Shown here: positions 34,558 through 43,826 of the stretch, in pieces
Layout: each line of letters starts with the position of its first letter
Position numbering within the stretch: position 1 is the first letter of the stretch
DNA from: Natronoflexus pectinivorans
Lineage (GTDB): Bacteria; Bacteroidota; Bacteroidia; Bacteroidales; Marinilabiliaceae
Assembly: GCF_004345615.1 (NCBI RefSeq)
Contig: NZ_SLWK01000015.1
Coordinates: 16,202 to 80,201 of the forward strand
Length of the DNA: 64,000 bases
Reading direction: 5' to 3'
Translations under genes and position numbers: made by a program
The notes under the pieces: generated by a model
Database searches by the model: none
What the model saw: only the letters and a program-made list of their open reading frames with translations
What the model was told of the DNA's origin: nothing

Positions 34558-35235
34558 TTACTTTCCTAAATACTCCTTCAATACTACTCTCTTAATTATT
34601 TGAATACTTTTCCCTTCTGCTTTAATGGTTCCTTCATTATGCAGTTCGCGTAATGCGCGACTCAATGAAGGCCTTGCCACTCCAAACAACTCCGCCAACT
34701 CTTCCTGCGTTTTAGTAAGTGTTACAACCCCTTTCTCATGGCGGTCGAGCTCCAGGAGAAAATGCGCTATTTTACCTCGTAAACTTTGAAATGACAAGAA
34801 TTTAAGCTTTCCTGATATAAATTGAGCCCTGTTTGAAACAGCATTCATAAAACTGGTAAGAAAACTCGCATTCTTCTGCATTAAATCAATCACCGACTGC
34901 TTGGGAAACAACAAATTAACCGTAGGTTCGTTGGCAGTTACAGTCACCGGGTAACGGTTATTGTTTCCAAAAAGAAATGCAATGGCAAGAGGCCGTGGAG
35001 GAACAATATCCTCTATTTTAAGGACTTTCCCGTTCAAATCCATCATTTCTCCACGTACACTGCCTTCAATTAAAACTTGCAGCGATTTACATTCATCACC
35101 ACTAAAGGCAATCACCTCTCCTTCATCATATTTCTTAACCTGATAATGAACAGTACCCAACAGATTCTTTAATTCCTCCTCACTTTCGATTCCCGAAAAC
35201 AAGGGAGATTGCATTAATGCGGATATATATATCAT
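34558..35235 (-). CDS. Crp/Fnr-family regulator, HcpR candidate
   Basis: A 225-residue transcription factor with an N-terminal cyclic-nucleotide-binding-like beta barrel (about 15-130) and a C-terminal winged helix: TKTQEELAELFGVARPSLSRALRELHNEGTI, with the recognition helix near RPSLSRAL. No N-terminal Fe-S cysteines of the FNR type are visible. Divergence from the ferredoxin-hcp pair and a TGTAAC-N4-GTTACA palindrome between them suggest HcpR, the regulator of hybrid-cluster protein in anaerobes (inference). It has its own near-consensus promoter at 35277-35307. Confidence 0.88.
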   Translation of the reverse strand: MIYISALMQSPLFSGIESEEELKNLLGTVHYQVKKYDEGEVIAFSGDECKSLQVLIEGSVRGEMMDLNGKVLKIEDIVPPRPLAIAFLFGNNNRYPVTVTANEPTVNLLFPKQSVIDLMQKNASFLTSFMNAVSNRAQFISGKLKFLSFQSLRGKIAHFLLELDRHEKGVVTLTKTQEELAELFGVARPSLSRALRELHNEGTIKAEGKSIQIIKRVVLKEYLGK

Positions 35236-35276
35236 GTGCTTAAGTTCTATGTGTCTATGCGATAAATATTAATAAG

Positions 35277-35307
35277 CAAAGGTAACAACCATTAAGCTGA
35301 CAGGCAA
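35277..35307 (-). promoter_or_regulatory. Promoter of the Crp/Fnr regulator gene
   Basis: On the minus strand TTG (35307-35305), 20 bases, TACCTTTG (35284-35277). The predicted start is about 36 bases before the ATG. Confidence 0.75.
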
Positions 35308-35344
35308 AAACCATAAAAGCCGATTTTTCGAAAAAAAATCTCCT

Positions 35345-35364
35345 TTTGTAACCTATGTTACAAA
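35345..35364. promoter_or_regulatory. Perfect palindromic operator, probable HcpR site
   Basis: TTTGTAACCTATGTTACAAA has 8-bp arms around CTAT, centred at 35354.5. This matches the GTAAC-N4-GTTAC type of site described for HcpR-type Crp/Fnr regulators. It lies about 44 bases before the expected start of the ferredoxin-hcp transcript, where a class II activator would bind. Confidence 0.75.
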
Positions 35365-35384
35365 TTTCAGGCATTGAAGTACCC

Positions 35385-35392
35385 TATTTTTG
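35385..35392 (+). promoter_or_regulatory. -7 element of the ferredoxin-hcp promoter
   Basis: TATTTTTG matches TAnnTTTG, but no TTG lies 17-23 bases upstream. That space begins at the edge of the palindrome at 35345-35364, so this promoter probably depends on an activator. Confidence 0.55.
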
Positions 35393-35430
35393 TATTGTAA
35401 ATTTAAACATGTACAATAAAACATATCACC

Positions 35431-36306
35431 ATGCTGAGAGAAGTTGTAAATATAAACGAAGAGCTGTGCGACGGATGTGGCGATTGCGTTCCCGCCTGTC
35501 ATGAAGGAGCATTGCAAATTATAGATGGAAAAGCCCGCTTAATCAGCGACCTTTTATGCGATGGTCTAGGTGCTTGCCTCGGACATTGCCCCCAGGAAGC
35601 CATCACAATTGAAAAACGCGAGGCAGAACCTTACGATGAAGTGAAAGTGATACAACTCATCATCCCGAAAGGAAAAAACACCGTACTGGCTCATCTCAAG
35701 CATTTAAGAGACCATCAGGAGTTCGATTTTATGAAGCAAGCCATGCAATACATGCAGGCCAATCGTAACTCTTTACCATTTAATCTGGATGAAATTGTTC
35801 GAGAAATGCACAAGCCCAAAGTTGGCGTGATGCACGGACACCAGGGGGGCGGTTGTCCAGGCTCTGCTGAGAGGGCCATTCAAAAGCCGACACCAGATGC
35901 TCCTTCAGCCGCCATTTCCGGAGCTTCAGAACTGCGTCAATGGCCGGTGCAGATGCACCTCATCAACCCGGCATCGCCTATGTTTGCCGGAAGCGACATG
36001 GTGTTGGCTGCCGATTGCGCTGCCTTTGCCATGGGAGATTTTCACAACAGGGTGTTGAAGGGTAAAACCGTAGGCATCGCTTGTCCTAAACTCGACCAGG
36101 GAACAGAATCCTACATGCAAAAACTGATTCGCCTGATTGACGAAGCCAAGATAAACACCTTATCGGTGGTCATTATGGAAGTGCCATGCTGCTCGGGACT
36201 CCTTCAAATGGCCAAAATGGCTGTTTCGCAAGCTTCACGAAAAATTCCCCTCAAAATGATGAAAATTTCAATTGCAGGGGAAGTATTAATGGAAGAATGG
36301 GTATAA
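35431..36306 (+). CDS. Ferredoxin-domain iron-sulfur protein, Hcp partner
   Basis: A 291-residue cytoplasmic protein. The first cluster motif is complete (C13-x2-C16-x2-C19-x3-C23). The second is C43-x5-C49-x3-C53, with Leu46 where the second Cys would be. A linker leads to a C-terminal half with further cysteines (GGGCPGSAER, ACPKLDQG, VPCCSGL) that may bind metal. It directly precedes hcp and shares the divergent control region with the Crp/Fnr regulator, so it most likely delivers electrons to Hcp. The electron-donor role is inference. Confidence 0.88.
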   Translation: MLREVVNINEELCDGCGDCVPACHEGALQIIDGKARLISDLLCDGLGACLGHCPQEAITIEKREAEPYDEVKVIQLIIPKGKNTVLAHLKHLRDHQEFDFMKQAMQYMQANRNSLPFNLDEIVREMHKPKVGVMHGHQGGGCPGSAERAIQKPTPDAPSAAISGASELRQWPVQMHLINPASPMFAGSDMVLAADCAAFAMGDFHNRVLKGKTVGIACPKLDQGTESYMQKLIRLIDEAKINTLSVVIMEVPCCSGLLQMAKMAVSQASRKIPLKMMKISIAGEVLMEEWV

Positions 36307-36307
36307 G

Positions 36308-36429
36308 AAGGGAGACAGGAGAAGGGAAATCGGAGAACGTAATAGGGAGTGAATGTAATGATTGGAATTTAGTTATGGAAATCTCAAATTAGAAAAATCA
36401 ATTAAGCGAGATTCCAGTCTCCGGTCTCC
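36308..36429 (+). repeat. Purine-arm/pyrimidine-arm inverted repeat between ferredoxin and hcp
   Basis: A purine arm with GGAGACAGGAGAAGGGAAATC (36311 on, shown in part) and a pyrimidine arm GATTCCAGTCTCCGGTCTCC (36410-36429) form an imperfect inverted repeat. It is of the same kind as the one between queC and queE and is placed the same way, inside an operon. Confidence 0.55.
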
Positions 36430-36466
36430 AAAAACAATATTAACAATTTTAAAAAAAATAGAAACT

Positions 36467-38104
36467 ATGTCAATGTTTTGTTTTCAATGTCAGGAAGCCT
36501 CCAAAGGAGTTGGATGTGCCATTAAAGGTGTGTGTGGAAAATCACCAGAAGTATCGAACCTGCAGGATTTGTTGCTCTTTGTTACAAAAGGCGTGGCCTT
36601 TTGGAGCCATCAGGCCGATCTAAAAGCAATCAGTAATCCTGAAGCCGAAAAGTACATCATCGATTCCATGTTTATAACCATTACCAATGCGAACTTTGAT
36701 GCCAATAAAATCACCGAACAAATAGAAAAAGGATTTGCCATACAAAATAACTTAAAAGCAAAAACAGGAACTCCCGAAGCCGAACTGCCGGAATGTGCCA
36801 CATGGCAAACCACCAATCGTGACGAGATTAATGCTAAGAGCGAAACTGTCAGCATTCTCAACGAAACAAACGAAGATATCCGTTCATTAAAAGAACTGAT
36901 TATTTATGGATTGAAAGGAGTCGCTGCTTATGCTGAACATGCAGCCAATCTTGGTTACAGCAATCAAGAAGTAAACCTTTTTATGAAAAAAGGTTTATTG
37001 GCCACCCTCGACAATTCACATGGCGTTAACGAGCTACTGCCTATTGTTTTGGAAACCGGAAAAAATGGTGTGGACGTAATGGCTCTGTTGGATAAAGCCA
37101 ATACCGAAAGCTATGGTCATCCCGAAATATCGACCGTAAACCTTGGCGTTGGCAAGAACCCGGGAATTTTGGTCAGCGGTCACGACCTGAAAGATTTTGA
37201 AGAGTTGCTCAAACAAACAGAAGGAACCGGAGTGGATATTTACACCCACAGCGAAATGCTTCCGGCCAACTATTATCCTGCTTTCAAGAAATATAAGCAC
37301 TTTGTAGGTAACTATGGCAATGCATGGTGGGAACAGACTTCTGAATTTGAGAGTTTCAACGGACCGGTGTTATTAACCACCAACTGCCTTGTTCCGCCTA
37401 AAGAAAGCTACAAAAACCGCGTATATACAACCGGAGCAGCGGGATTTGACGAATGCCCACACATTGCGGAAAGAGAAAACGGCAAGCCAAAAGATTTCTC
37501 AGACATCATTGAGCATGCAAAAAAATGCCCTGCTCCCACCGAAATCGAAACCGGAACTTTAACAGGTGGTTTTGCCCATAACCAGGTGGCCGAATTGGCT
37601 GATAAAGTAGTGGATGCTGTAAAATCAGGCGCCATTAAAAAGTTTGTGGTCATGGCCGGTTGCGATGGTCGGATGAATTCCCGTAACTATTACAGCGATT
37701 TTGCAGAGGCTTTGCCACAGGATTCGGTCATTTTAACCGCAGGATGTGCTAAATATCGTTACAACAAATTGCCCTTAGGCGATATCGGCGGAATTCCACG
37801 GGTATTGGATGCCGGACAATGCAACGACTCCTACTCTCTGGCAGTGACCGCTTTGAAACTAAAAGAAGCTTTCGGGTTAGATGATATCAACGAGCTACCA
37901 ATTGTTTATAACATTGCCTGGTATGAGCAAAAGGCGGTGATTGTATTATTGGCACTTCTCTCACTTGGTGTGAAAAACATCAACCTTGGACCCACTCTAC
38001 CTGCTTTCTTGTCGCCAAATGTGACCAATGTTTTGGTTGAGCAATTTGGTATTGGAGCAATTACAACTGTGGAAGAAGACATGGAAAGGTTGATTTTATC
38101 ATAA
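36467..38104 (+). CDS. hcp: Hydroxylamine reductase (hybrid-cluster protein)
   Basis: Hybrid-cluster protein that reduces nitric oxide (and hydroxylamine in vitro), part of nitrosative-stress defence in anaerobes. The ATG at 36467 gives the family start [10 protein letters not shown]; an upstream in-frame TTG would add 35 residues read from the inverted repeat. N-terminal cluster cysteines are C5, C8, C17 and C23 (C-x2-C-x8-C-x5-C). Hybrid-cluster ligands are visible in NLGVGKNPG...[40 protein letters not shown] and the C-terminal IAWYEQKAV. At 545 residues it is the strict-anaerobe type. Confidence 0.96.
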   Translation: MSMFCFQCQEASKGVGCAIKGVCGKSPEVSNLQDLLLFVTKGVAFWSHQADLKAISNPEAEKYIIDSMFITITNANFDANKITEQIEKGFAIQNNLKAKTGTPEAELPECATWQTTNRDEINAKSETVSILNETNEDIRSLKELIIYGLKGVAAYAEHAANLGYSNQEVNLFMKKGLLATLDNSHGVNELLPIVLETGKNGVDVMALLDKANTESYGHPEISTVNLGVGKNPGILVSGHDLKDFEELLKQTEGTGVDIYTHSEMLPANYYPAFKKYKHFVGNYGNAWWEQTSEFESFNGPVLLTTNCLVPPKESYKNRVYTTGAAGFDECPHIAERENGKPKDFSDIIEHAKKCPAPTEIETGTLTGGFAHNQVAELADKVVDAVKSGAIKKFVVMAGCDGRMNSRNYYSDFAEALPQDSVILTAGCAKYRYNKLPLGDIGGIPRVLDAGQCNDSYSLAVTALKLKEAFGLDDINELPIVYNIAWYEQKAVIVLLALLSLGVKNINLGPTLPAFLSPNVTNVLVEQFGIGAITTVEEDMERLILS

Positions 38105-38122
38105 ATATAAATCAAACAGATG

Positions 38123-38164
38123 ATACCAGAAAGAGCTGCCTATTCGGGCAGCTCTTTCTGGTAT
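38123..38164. terminator. Strong bidirectional terminator
   Basis: A perfect 18-bp stem, ATACCAGAAAGAGCTGCC and its complement, around TATTCG, lies between hcp and the convergent dehydrogenase gene. Confidence 0.85.
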
Positions 38165-38174
38165 AATAGCAAAC

Positions 38175-39179
38175 TTATTCCTTCATCCGTTTTAAAAAAG
38201 CATCGCTTTTTAAAACTTTGGGATTTACAATTGGCAGGTCGTTTTGATGGCCATTGAAAAAATTAGAAATCACATCAGCTACATACTGACTCATTTCAGC
38301 GCGAGCTTCATGGGTTCCGCTTCCAACATGTGGCGTGAGAACGACATAAGGCGAGTTTTTCAGTTCATCAGGAATAACCGGCTCATTACTGAACACATCC
38401 AAACCGGCACCGGCAATTTCTTTGTTTTTCAAAGCTTTAATCAACACCTTTTCATGAATCACTTTACCTCTGGAAGTATTTATGATATATGCAGAATTTT
38501 TCATCAGCTTAAACTCCTCCTTTCCAATAAGATGATATGTTTCCTGCGAAAATGGAACATGAATGGATACATAGTCTGATTTTCGTAAAAGTTCTTCTTT
38601 AGTGACATAGGTCGCTTCATATTTTGCTTCGACATGGCTCTCCAATTGGGTTCGGTTATGGTAAATCACTCTCATTCCGAAAGCTTTAGCCCTACGGGCT
38701 AAAGCCTGACCAATGGCTCCCATCCCAATGATTCCCAGCGTCTTTTTATGCAATGTGGTGCTCAAATTGTTTCTAACGTTCCATTCCGGCAAAGAATTTT
38801 CCAATATTCCGTTATGGAGTTTTACAATATTTCTTGCCAGAGCTAACATCAGCGTCATGGTCAGTTCAGCGGTTGGTTCAGTTACAGGACTTGGAGTATT
38901 GGTAACTACAATGCCTTGGGAGGTTGCATATTCAACATCTACATTGTCATAGCCCACACCATAATTGGCTATCAATTTTAACTTAGAAGCTTTACTTATC
39001 ATCTCCTCAGTGACTTTATTTCCAAACACAGATACCATCGCATCAGCGATGGGAAGGTAACTGTCCAGTTCGTCACTAAACGAGTTGGAGGAGTCGGGCA
39101 CAAGAAGTTCAAAATCAGATGGTAGGTCATTAAATCCGTTTAACGGCAACTTAATGGGCATCAAAACAATGTGTTTCAT
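38175..39179 (-). CDS. D-isomer-specific 2-hydroxyacid dehydrogenase
   Basis: NAD(P)H-dependent dehydrogenase of the glyoxylate/hydroxypyruvate reductase and D-lactate dehydrogenase superfamily, 334 residues. Visible: the nucleotide-binding GIIGMGAIGQALARRAKAFGM, the catalytic Arg in INTSRGKVIH, Glu in GLDVFSNEPVIP and His in TPHVGSGTHEARAEM. The exact substrate (glyoxylate, hydroxypyruvate or another 2-ketoacid) cannot be told from sequence. It is monocistronic. A TATATTTG box on the minus strand (39218-39211) is a possible -7 element but no good TTG matches it. Confidence 0.92.
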   Translation of the reverse strand: MKHIVLMPIKLPLNGFNDLPSDFELLVPDSSNSFSDELDSYLPIADAMVSVFGNKVTEEMISKASKLKLIANYGVGYDNVDVEYATSQGIVVTNTPSPVTEPTAELTMTLMLALARNIVKLHNGILENSLPEWNVRNNLSTTLHKKTLGIIGMGAIGQALARRAKAFGMRVIYHNRTQLESHVEAKYEATYVTKEELLRKSDYVSIHVPFSQETYHLIGKEEFKLMKNSAYIINTSRGKVIHEKVLIKALKNKEIAGAGLDVFSNEPVIPDELKNSPYVVLTPHVGSGTHEARAEMSQYVADVISNFFNGHQNDLPIVNPKVLKSDAFLKRMKE

Positions 39180-39298
39180 AACTTTAGGCTTGGAATTAAC
39201 AGTTAATCATCAAATATACAAATTTCCACAAATAATCTTATACCTTGTCGTGAATAACAAAAAACCACTTTTTTCGTTTAAATTTGTGGATACTATAA

Positions 39299-41752
39299 AT
39301 GCTAATGCCAAGAATGAGACGCAAAGTATACGGCCTTTTTGTTACTTCAATTATCTGTTTGTTGATAACCCTGGCAAACCAAATTTCTGCACAAACGGCT
39401 TCACCGGTTGAAATATCGGGCTTTATAACCGATCAGACCAGAGAACCTGTTATCAATGCACACTTACGCATTGTATCAACCAATGTCGGAGCTGTTACCG
39501 ATGTCAATGGCAATTTTACTATTTCTACTGCTCCTTCTTTTCCGTTAGAATTATCCGTTTCGGCCATTGGTTTTCAAAGTAAAACCATCAATATAGCGTC
39601 GCTCCCGCCTGAACCTCTCAGAATAATTCTGGAAGAGGATCGCCAAATGCTTCAACAGATTGAGGTGACTGCCAACAGGCTTTCAGGTTTTCACAGTCAG
39701 CGCATCGAGCCCATTCATGTCAGGATGCTCCCATCAGCTGCCGGTGCATCTATCGAAGGTTTGGTTCGTTCTCAAATGGGTGTCGCTTCCAACAACGAGT
39801 TAAGCAGTCAATACCGCGTCCGTGGTGGAAACTTTGATGAGAATTTGGTTTACGTTAATGGGCAGGAAGTTCACCGACCTTTCTTAATTCACAGCGGTCA
39901 GCAGGAAGGGTTGAGTTTTGTGAATCCGGATTTGGTTGAATCGGTTGAATTTTCGGCAGGTGGCTTTAGCGCATCTTATGGCGATAAAATGAGTTCGGTA
40001 CTCGACATCAGGTATAAAAGGCCAACAGAAACAGCCGGAAGTGTGTCAGCCGGAATGCTTGGAGCAAACGCGCATCTGGAGGGTGCCGCTTTTAATCAAA
40101 AAGTATCATGGATAACCGGTGTGAGATACAAAACCAACCGCTATCTTTTAGGCACACTGGATGAAAAAGGCGATTACAGGCCAAATTTTACCGATGCACA
40201 GGCCTTTCTAACCTATGAAGCAACTCCCAGGCTATCTTTTGAAATTTTGGGTTACTATTCGCTCAACACGTATGAATTTATACCTCAAACCAGGGAAACC
40301 ACATTTGGAACCATTTCTGATGTAAAACGCTTAAGAATTTACTTTGCAGGGAAGGAAGAAAACCGTTTTGAAACAGGATATGGTGCATTAAGCACCATAT
40401 TTAATGTATCAGACAGACAACAATACAAACTCACATTTACAGGTTTCAGAACTTTTGAAGAAGAAACCTACGATATTGCCGGGGCATATTGGCTTCAGGA
40501 AATTGATAACCCATTTGATGCAGATGATGAAGGAACGCAAATCGGAGTTGGCCAATATCTTCAGCATGCCAGAAATGACCTTTATGCCAATGTTATATCG
40601 GCAAACCTTGAGGGTAAACACAATTCGTCGGGAGGAATTACAAGTTGGGGTATTCAAGTGCGACAGGAATCCTTTCGCGACAGAGTAAACGAATGGGAGA
40701 TGATTGATTCTGCCGGGTATTCCATCCCTTATCGTGGTGATTTGCTGGAACTGGCCTATACAAAAAATGCACACCACGACATAGTGGCAAACAGAGTTTC
40801 CGGATTCCTGAAAAATCAATCTTCCCTGGCAATTGGATCCGGATTTCTCATGATAGATGCAGGAATAAGAGCAAGTTACTACTCGTTTAATGATGAGTAC
40901 ATTATCAGCCCCCGAATTTTACTTAATTACCTTCCAAGCCGAAACTCGAATCACCGATACCGTTTGTCCGGTGGATACTATTACCAGCCGCCGTTTTTTA
41001 AGGAGATGCGACGGCCTGACGGAACACTAAATAAAGACATCAAAGCTCAAAAATCAATTCATGTCGTCTCGGGCTTTGATTACTATTTCCATAAAATGGA
41101 AAGACCATTTAAATTCACCACAGAACTATACTACAAACATATGAAAAACCTGATTCCTTACCAGGTTGACAATGTAAGGATTATCTATAGTGGAGAAAAT
41201 GAAGCCAAAGGGTATGCCGTTGGAATCGACTTCAAAATAAATGGTGAGTTGGTGCCGGGTGAAGAATCCTGGGCGACTCTTTCACTCATGAAAACTGAAG
41301 AAGATTTACTCAACGACAGATGGATTGATCCTGCCACTCCCGGTGAACCCGGTTATATTCCCCGTCCATCGGATCAGAGATTAAATTTCTCCATGTTTAT
41401 CCAGGATCACTTGCCCAATAATCCTGATTTTAAAGCTCATCTCAGCTTTTTCTTCGGAACAGGGCTCCCGTTCGGCCCCCCTCGTTCACCAAGGTATATG
41501 GCGGTTCATCGACTCCCCTCTTACCGAAGAATAGACATTGGATTTTCCTATGACCTGCTAAAATCCAGATGGATGCAAAACAACCATCTTAATCTTAAAA
41601 ACATGTGGCTCGGCATTGAGGTCTTTAACCTTCCCAATATAGATAACACAATCTCTCATTATTGGGTTACCGACATCAACAACCGCCAATACGCTGTCCC
41701 AAATTACCTTACATCAAGAAGAATAAATCTTAAACTGACAGCAACGTTTTAA
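39299..41752 (+). CDS. TonB-dependent receptor with carboxypeptidase-regulatory N-domain
   Basis: An 817-residue outer-membrane receptor. It has a signal peptide (about 1-32, ending ISAQ), then a CarboxypepD-reg beta domain (VEISGFITDQTREPVINAHLRIVSTNVGAVTDVNGNF) and the plug domain with SQYRVRGGNFDENLVYVNGQEV and SFVNPDLVESVEFSAGGFSASYGDKMSSVLDIRYKRP. A long beta barrel ends in RRINLKLTATF with a terminal Phe. No SusD partner is beside it, so it is not a classical polysaccharide locus. The substrate is unknown. A TAAATTTG box at 39279-39286 lies 12 bases before the ATG. Confidence 0.92.
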   Translation: MLMPRMRRKVYGLFVTSIICLLITLANQISAQTASPVEISGFITDQTREPVINAHLRIVSTNVGAVTDVNGNFTISTAPSFPLELSVSAIGFQSKTINIASLPPEPLRIILEEDRQMLQQIEVTANRLSGFHSQRIEPIHVRMLPSAAGASIEGLVRSQMGVASNNELSSQYRVRGGNFDENLVYVNGQEVHRPFLIHSGQQEGLSFVNPDLVESVEFSAGGFSASYGDKMSSVLDIRYKRPTETAGSVSAGMLGANAHLEGAAFNQKVSWITGVRYKTNRYLLGTLDEKGDYRPNFTDAQAFLTYEATPRLSFEILGYYSLNTYEFIPQTRETTFGTISDVKRLRIYFAGKEENRFETGYGALSTIFNVSDRQQYKLTFTGFRTFEEETYDIAGAYWLQEIDNPFDADDEGTQIGVGQYLQHARNDLYANVISANLEGKHNSSGGITSWGIQVRQESFRDRVNEWEMIDSAGYSIPYRGDLLELAYTKNAHHDIVANRVSGFLKNQSSLAIGSGFLMIDAGIRASYYSFNDEYIISPRILLNYLPSRNSNHRYRLSGGYYYQPPFFKEMRRPDGTLNKDIKAQKSIHVVSGFDYYFHKMERPFKFTTELYYKHMKNLIPYQVDNVRIIYSGENEAKGYAVGIDFKINGELVPGEESWATLSLMKTEEDLLNDRWIDPATPGEPGYIPRPSDQRLNFSMFIQDHLPNNPDFKAHLSFFFGTGLPFGPPRSPRYMAVHRLPSYRRIDIGFSYDLLKSRWMQNNHLNLKNMWLGIEVFNLPNIDNTISHYWVTDINNRQYAVPNYLTSRRINLKLTATF

Positions 41753-41837
41753 GCCAATAGATAAGTACAAAGAGTATAAGATAATTAAATTATTGTATTA
41801 ACAAAATTGAGTTTAAATCGTTAAATTTGTAGGAAAC

Positions 41838-42074
41838 ATGAAAATTATGAGAAATTATAAATTTACAGCAGAAATAATCCGGGACAATGAAGTAAATCAA
41901 TATATCGGAATTGTTCCGGGATTACCGGGAGCCCACTCCCAAGCCGCAACTCTTGACGAACTATATAAAAACCTACAAGAAGTAGTCCAGTTATGTTTGG
42001 AGGAGTTAAGTGAGGATGAGTTAAATAACCTTCCTGATTTTGTAGGATTTCAACAAATATCAGCTGTTTTATGA
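41838..42074 (+). CDS. HicB-type antitoxin (short form)
   Basis: A 78-residue HicB antitoxin with the partial RNase-H-like fold: FTAEIIRDNEVNQYIGIVPGLPGAHSQAATLDELYKNLQEVVQL. The C-terminal DNA-binding domain of longer HicB proteins is absent, so autoregulation may need another factor. The stop overlaps the hicA start by 4 bases. A TAAATTTG box at 41822-41829 lies just before the start codon, implying a near-leaderless message. Confidence 0.88.
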   Translation: MKIMRNYKFTAEIIRDNEVNQYIGIVPGLPGAHSQAATLDELYKNLQEVVQLCLEELSEDELNNLPDFVGFQQISAVL

Positions 42075-42307
42075 GTGAAAAACTGCCGATAGTAAAGGTT
42101 AAAATCCTGGAAAAATTACTTTTTCATTTAGGTTTTAAAATGAAACGACAGAAGGGAAGTCATGTGTTTTACCGTCATCCCGATGGCAGATATACAACAC
42201 TATCACACCATGGAAATCAAGAAATTGGAAGACCTTTAATACGTCAGATTCTTAGAGAAATAGATCTTTCCCCAGAGGAATATATTAAGTTGTTAAATCA
42301 AATATAG
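42071..42307 (+). CDS. HicA-type mRNA interferase toxin
   Basis: A 78-residue toxin with the double-stranded-RNA-binding-like fold. KILEKLLFHLGFKMKRQKGSHVFYRHPDG carries the catalytic His31 in the G-S-H motif; PLIRQILREIDLSPEEYIKLL closes the domain. It is translated with the upstream antitoxin gene (overlap ATGA). The antitoxin-first order is the common alternative to the hicA-hicB order of E. coli. Confidence 0.9.
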   Translation: MSEKLPIVKVKILEKLLFHLGFKMKRQKGSHVFYRHPDGRYTTLSHHGNQEIGRPLIRQILREIDLSPEEYIKLLNQI

Positions 42308-42478
42308 CCCCCGTTCTACGAAACTCACCTCATCAAATTTCAATTCTTCCCAAGCAAATCTACACAAACAAGCTTCAACGCCCGTTCCCCATCTATGATA
42401 AAACTCATGCATTAAAGACTGGAATTTTATTGTTTTTGGTTGTAATTTATAGGTGAATAAACATAAAACCTGCCAGTT

Positions 42479-43705
42479 ATGTCAAAGGAATCCAACTCTC
42501 TATATTATATTGATCTTGAGGATCAATATGGAGCTAAAAACTACCATCCACTGCCCGTTGTTCTGGAAAAAGGCGAGGGTGTTTTTGTGTGGGATGTAGA
42601 AGGCAAACGCTATTACGATTTCCTGGCTGCATACTCAGCAGTGAACCAGGGGCATTGTCACCCAAGATTGGTTAAAACAATTAATGATCAATCTGCAAAA
42701 CTGGCACTTACCTCACGTGCTTTCTACAACAATCAACTAGGCAAATGGTCCAAAATGATGACAGAGCTATTTGGATACGACCGCATGCTTCCGATGAACA
42801 GTGGTGCCGAAGCAGTTGAGACTGCGCTTAAGCTAGCCAGAAAATGGGCATACAAAATCAAAGGAATTGCCCGGGAAGAGGCTAAAATTGTGGTATGTAA
42901 CGGAAACTTTCATGGGCGAACCATTTCCATCATATCCATGTCATCCGATCCGGATTCATATAACGATTATGGTCCTTATACCCCCGGATTCAATAATATT
43001 CCATACGATGATGTTGTTGCTTTGGAACAGGCTTTAAGCCAGCCCAACGTTGCTGCATTTCTGGCCGAGCCCATACAGGCAGAAGCAGGGGTGTTTGTTC
43101 CATCAGATGGATACTTAAAGGCCGCGAAGGAACTTTGTGAACAATACGACGTGTTATTTATTGCCGATGAAATTCAGACCGGACTTGGAAGAACCGGAAA
43201 ATGGCTGGCGGTAGATTATGAAGATGTAAAGCCTGATATTCTGGTATTGGGGAAGGCTCTGTCCGGAGGTATGTATCCTGTTTCTTGTGTTTTGGCCAAC
43301 AACGAAGTCATGTTAACCATAAAAGCAGGCGAGCATGGTTCCACTTACGGTGGAAATCCATTGGCTGCCGCCATTTCCATGGAGGCTGTTAATATTCTGT
43401 ATGATGAACAACTGGCCGACAATGCATTCCGCATGGGAAAACTATTCCGCAAACGTCTCAGAGCGATGAATTCCCCATTAATAAAAGAAGTCCGTGGAAA
43501 AGGTCTGCTCAATGCCATTACCATTCACGCTGAAAGCTCAGCACAGGCAGCGTGGGATTTATGCATATCGATGAAAAACCATGGAGTAATTGCCAAACCA
43601 ACACATGGAAACATCATCAGGTTTACACCTCCCCTAATCATTGATGAAAGTCAATTGATTGATGCTGTTGAAAGGATTGAAACAGCATTTAAAGACTTGA
43701 AATAA
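42479..43705 (+). CDS. rocD: Ornithine aminotransferase
   Basis: PLP enzyme that transfers the delta-amino group of ornithine to 2-oxoglutarate to give glutamate semialdehyde. The 408-residue length and the N-terminal YHPLPVVLEKGEGVFVWDVEGKRYYDFLAAYSAVNQGHCHP are typical of RocD. MNSGAEAVETALKLARKW, FHGRTISIISMSSDP, EPIQAEAGVFVP and LFIADEIQTGLGRTGKW are visible, and the PLP Lys lies in LVLGKALSGGMYPVS. A related class-III aminotransferase such as N-acetylornithine aminotransferase is less likely given the ETALKLARKWAY pattern. It is flanked by short non-coding spacers and appears monocistronic. Confidence 0.93.
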   Translation: MSKESNSLYYIDLEDQYGAKNYHPLPVVLEKGEGVFVWDVEGKRYYDFLAAYSAVNQGHCHPRLVKTINDQSAKLALTSRAFYNNQLGKWSKMMTELFGYDRMLPMNSGAEAVETALKLARKWAYKIKGIAREEAKIVVCNGNFHGRTISIISMSSDPDSYNDYGPYTPGFNNIPYDDVVALEQALSQPNVAAFLAEPIQAEAGVFVPSDGYLKAAKELCEQYDVLFIADEIQTGLGRTGKWLAVDYEDVKPDILVLGKALSGGMYPVSCVLANNEVMLTIKAGEHGSTYGGNPLAAAISMEAVNILYDEQLADNAFRMGKLFRKRLRAMNSPLIKEVRGKGLLNAITIHAESSAQAAWDLCISMKNHGVIAKPTHGNIIRFTPPLIIDESQLIDAVERIETAFKDLK

Positions 43706-43826
43706 AAATCTCAGTAATTGGCCTAATTTCTGGTTTCAAACCCATCACTCAAAATAATTAAATTCAAATTAATAGATGAAGAGAAAGATATTTTCTATTT
43801 TTAGATAGAAAATAAAAACATTTATT

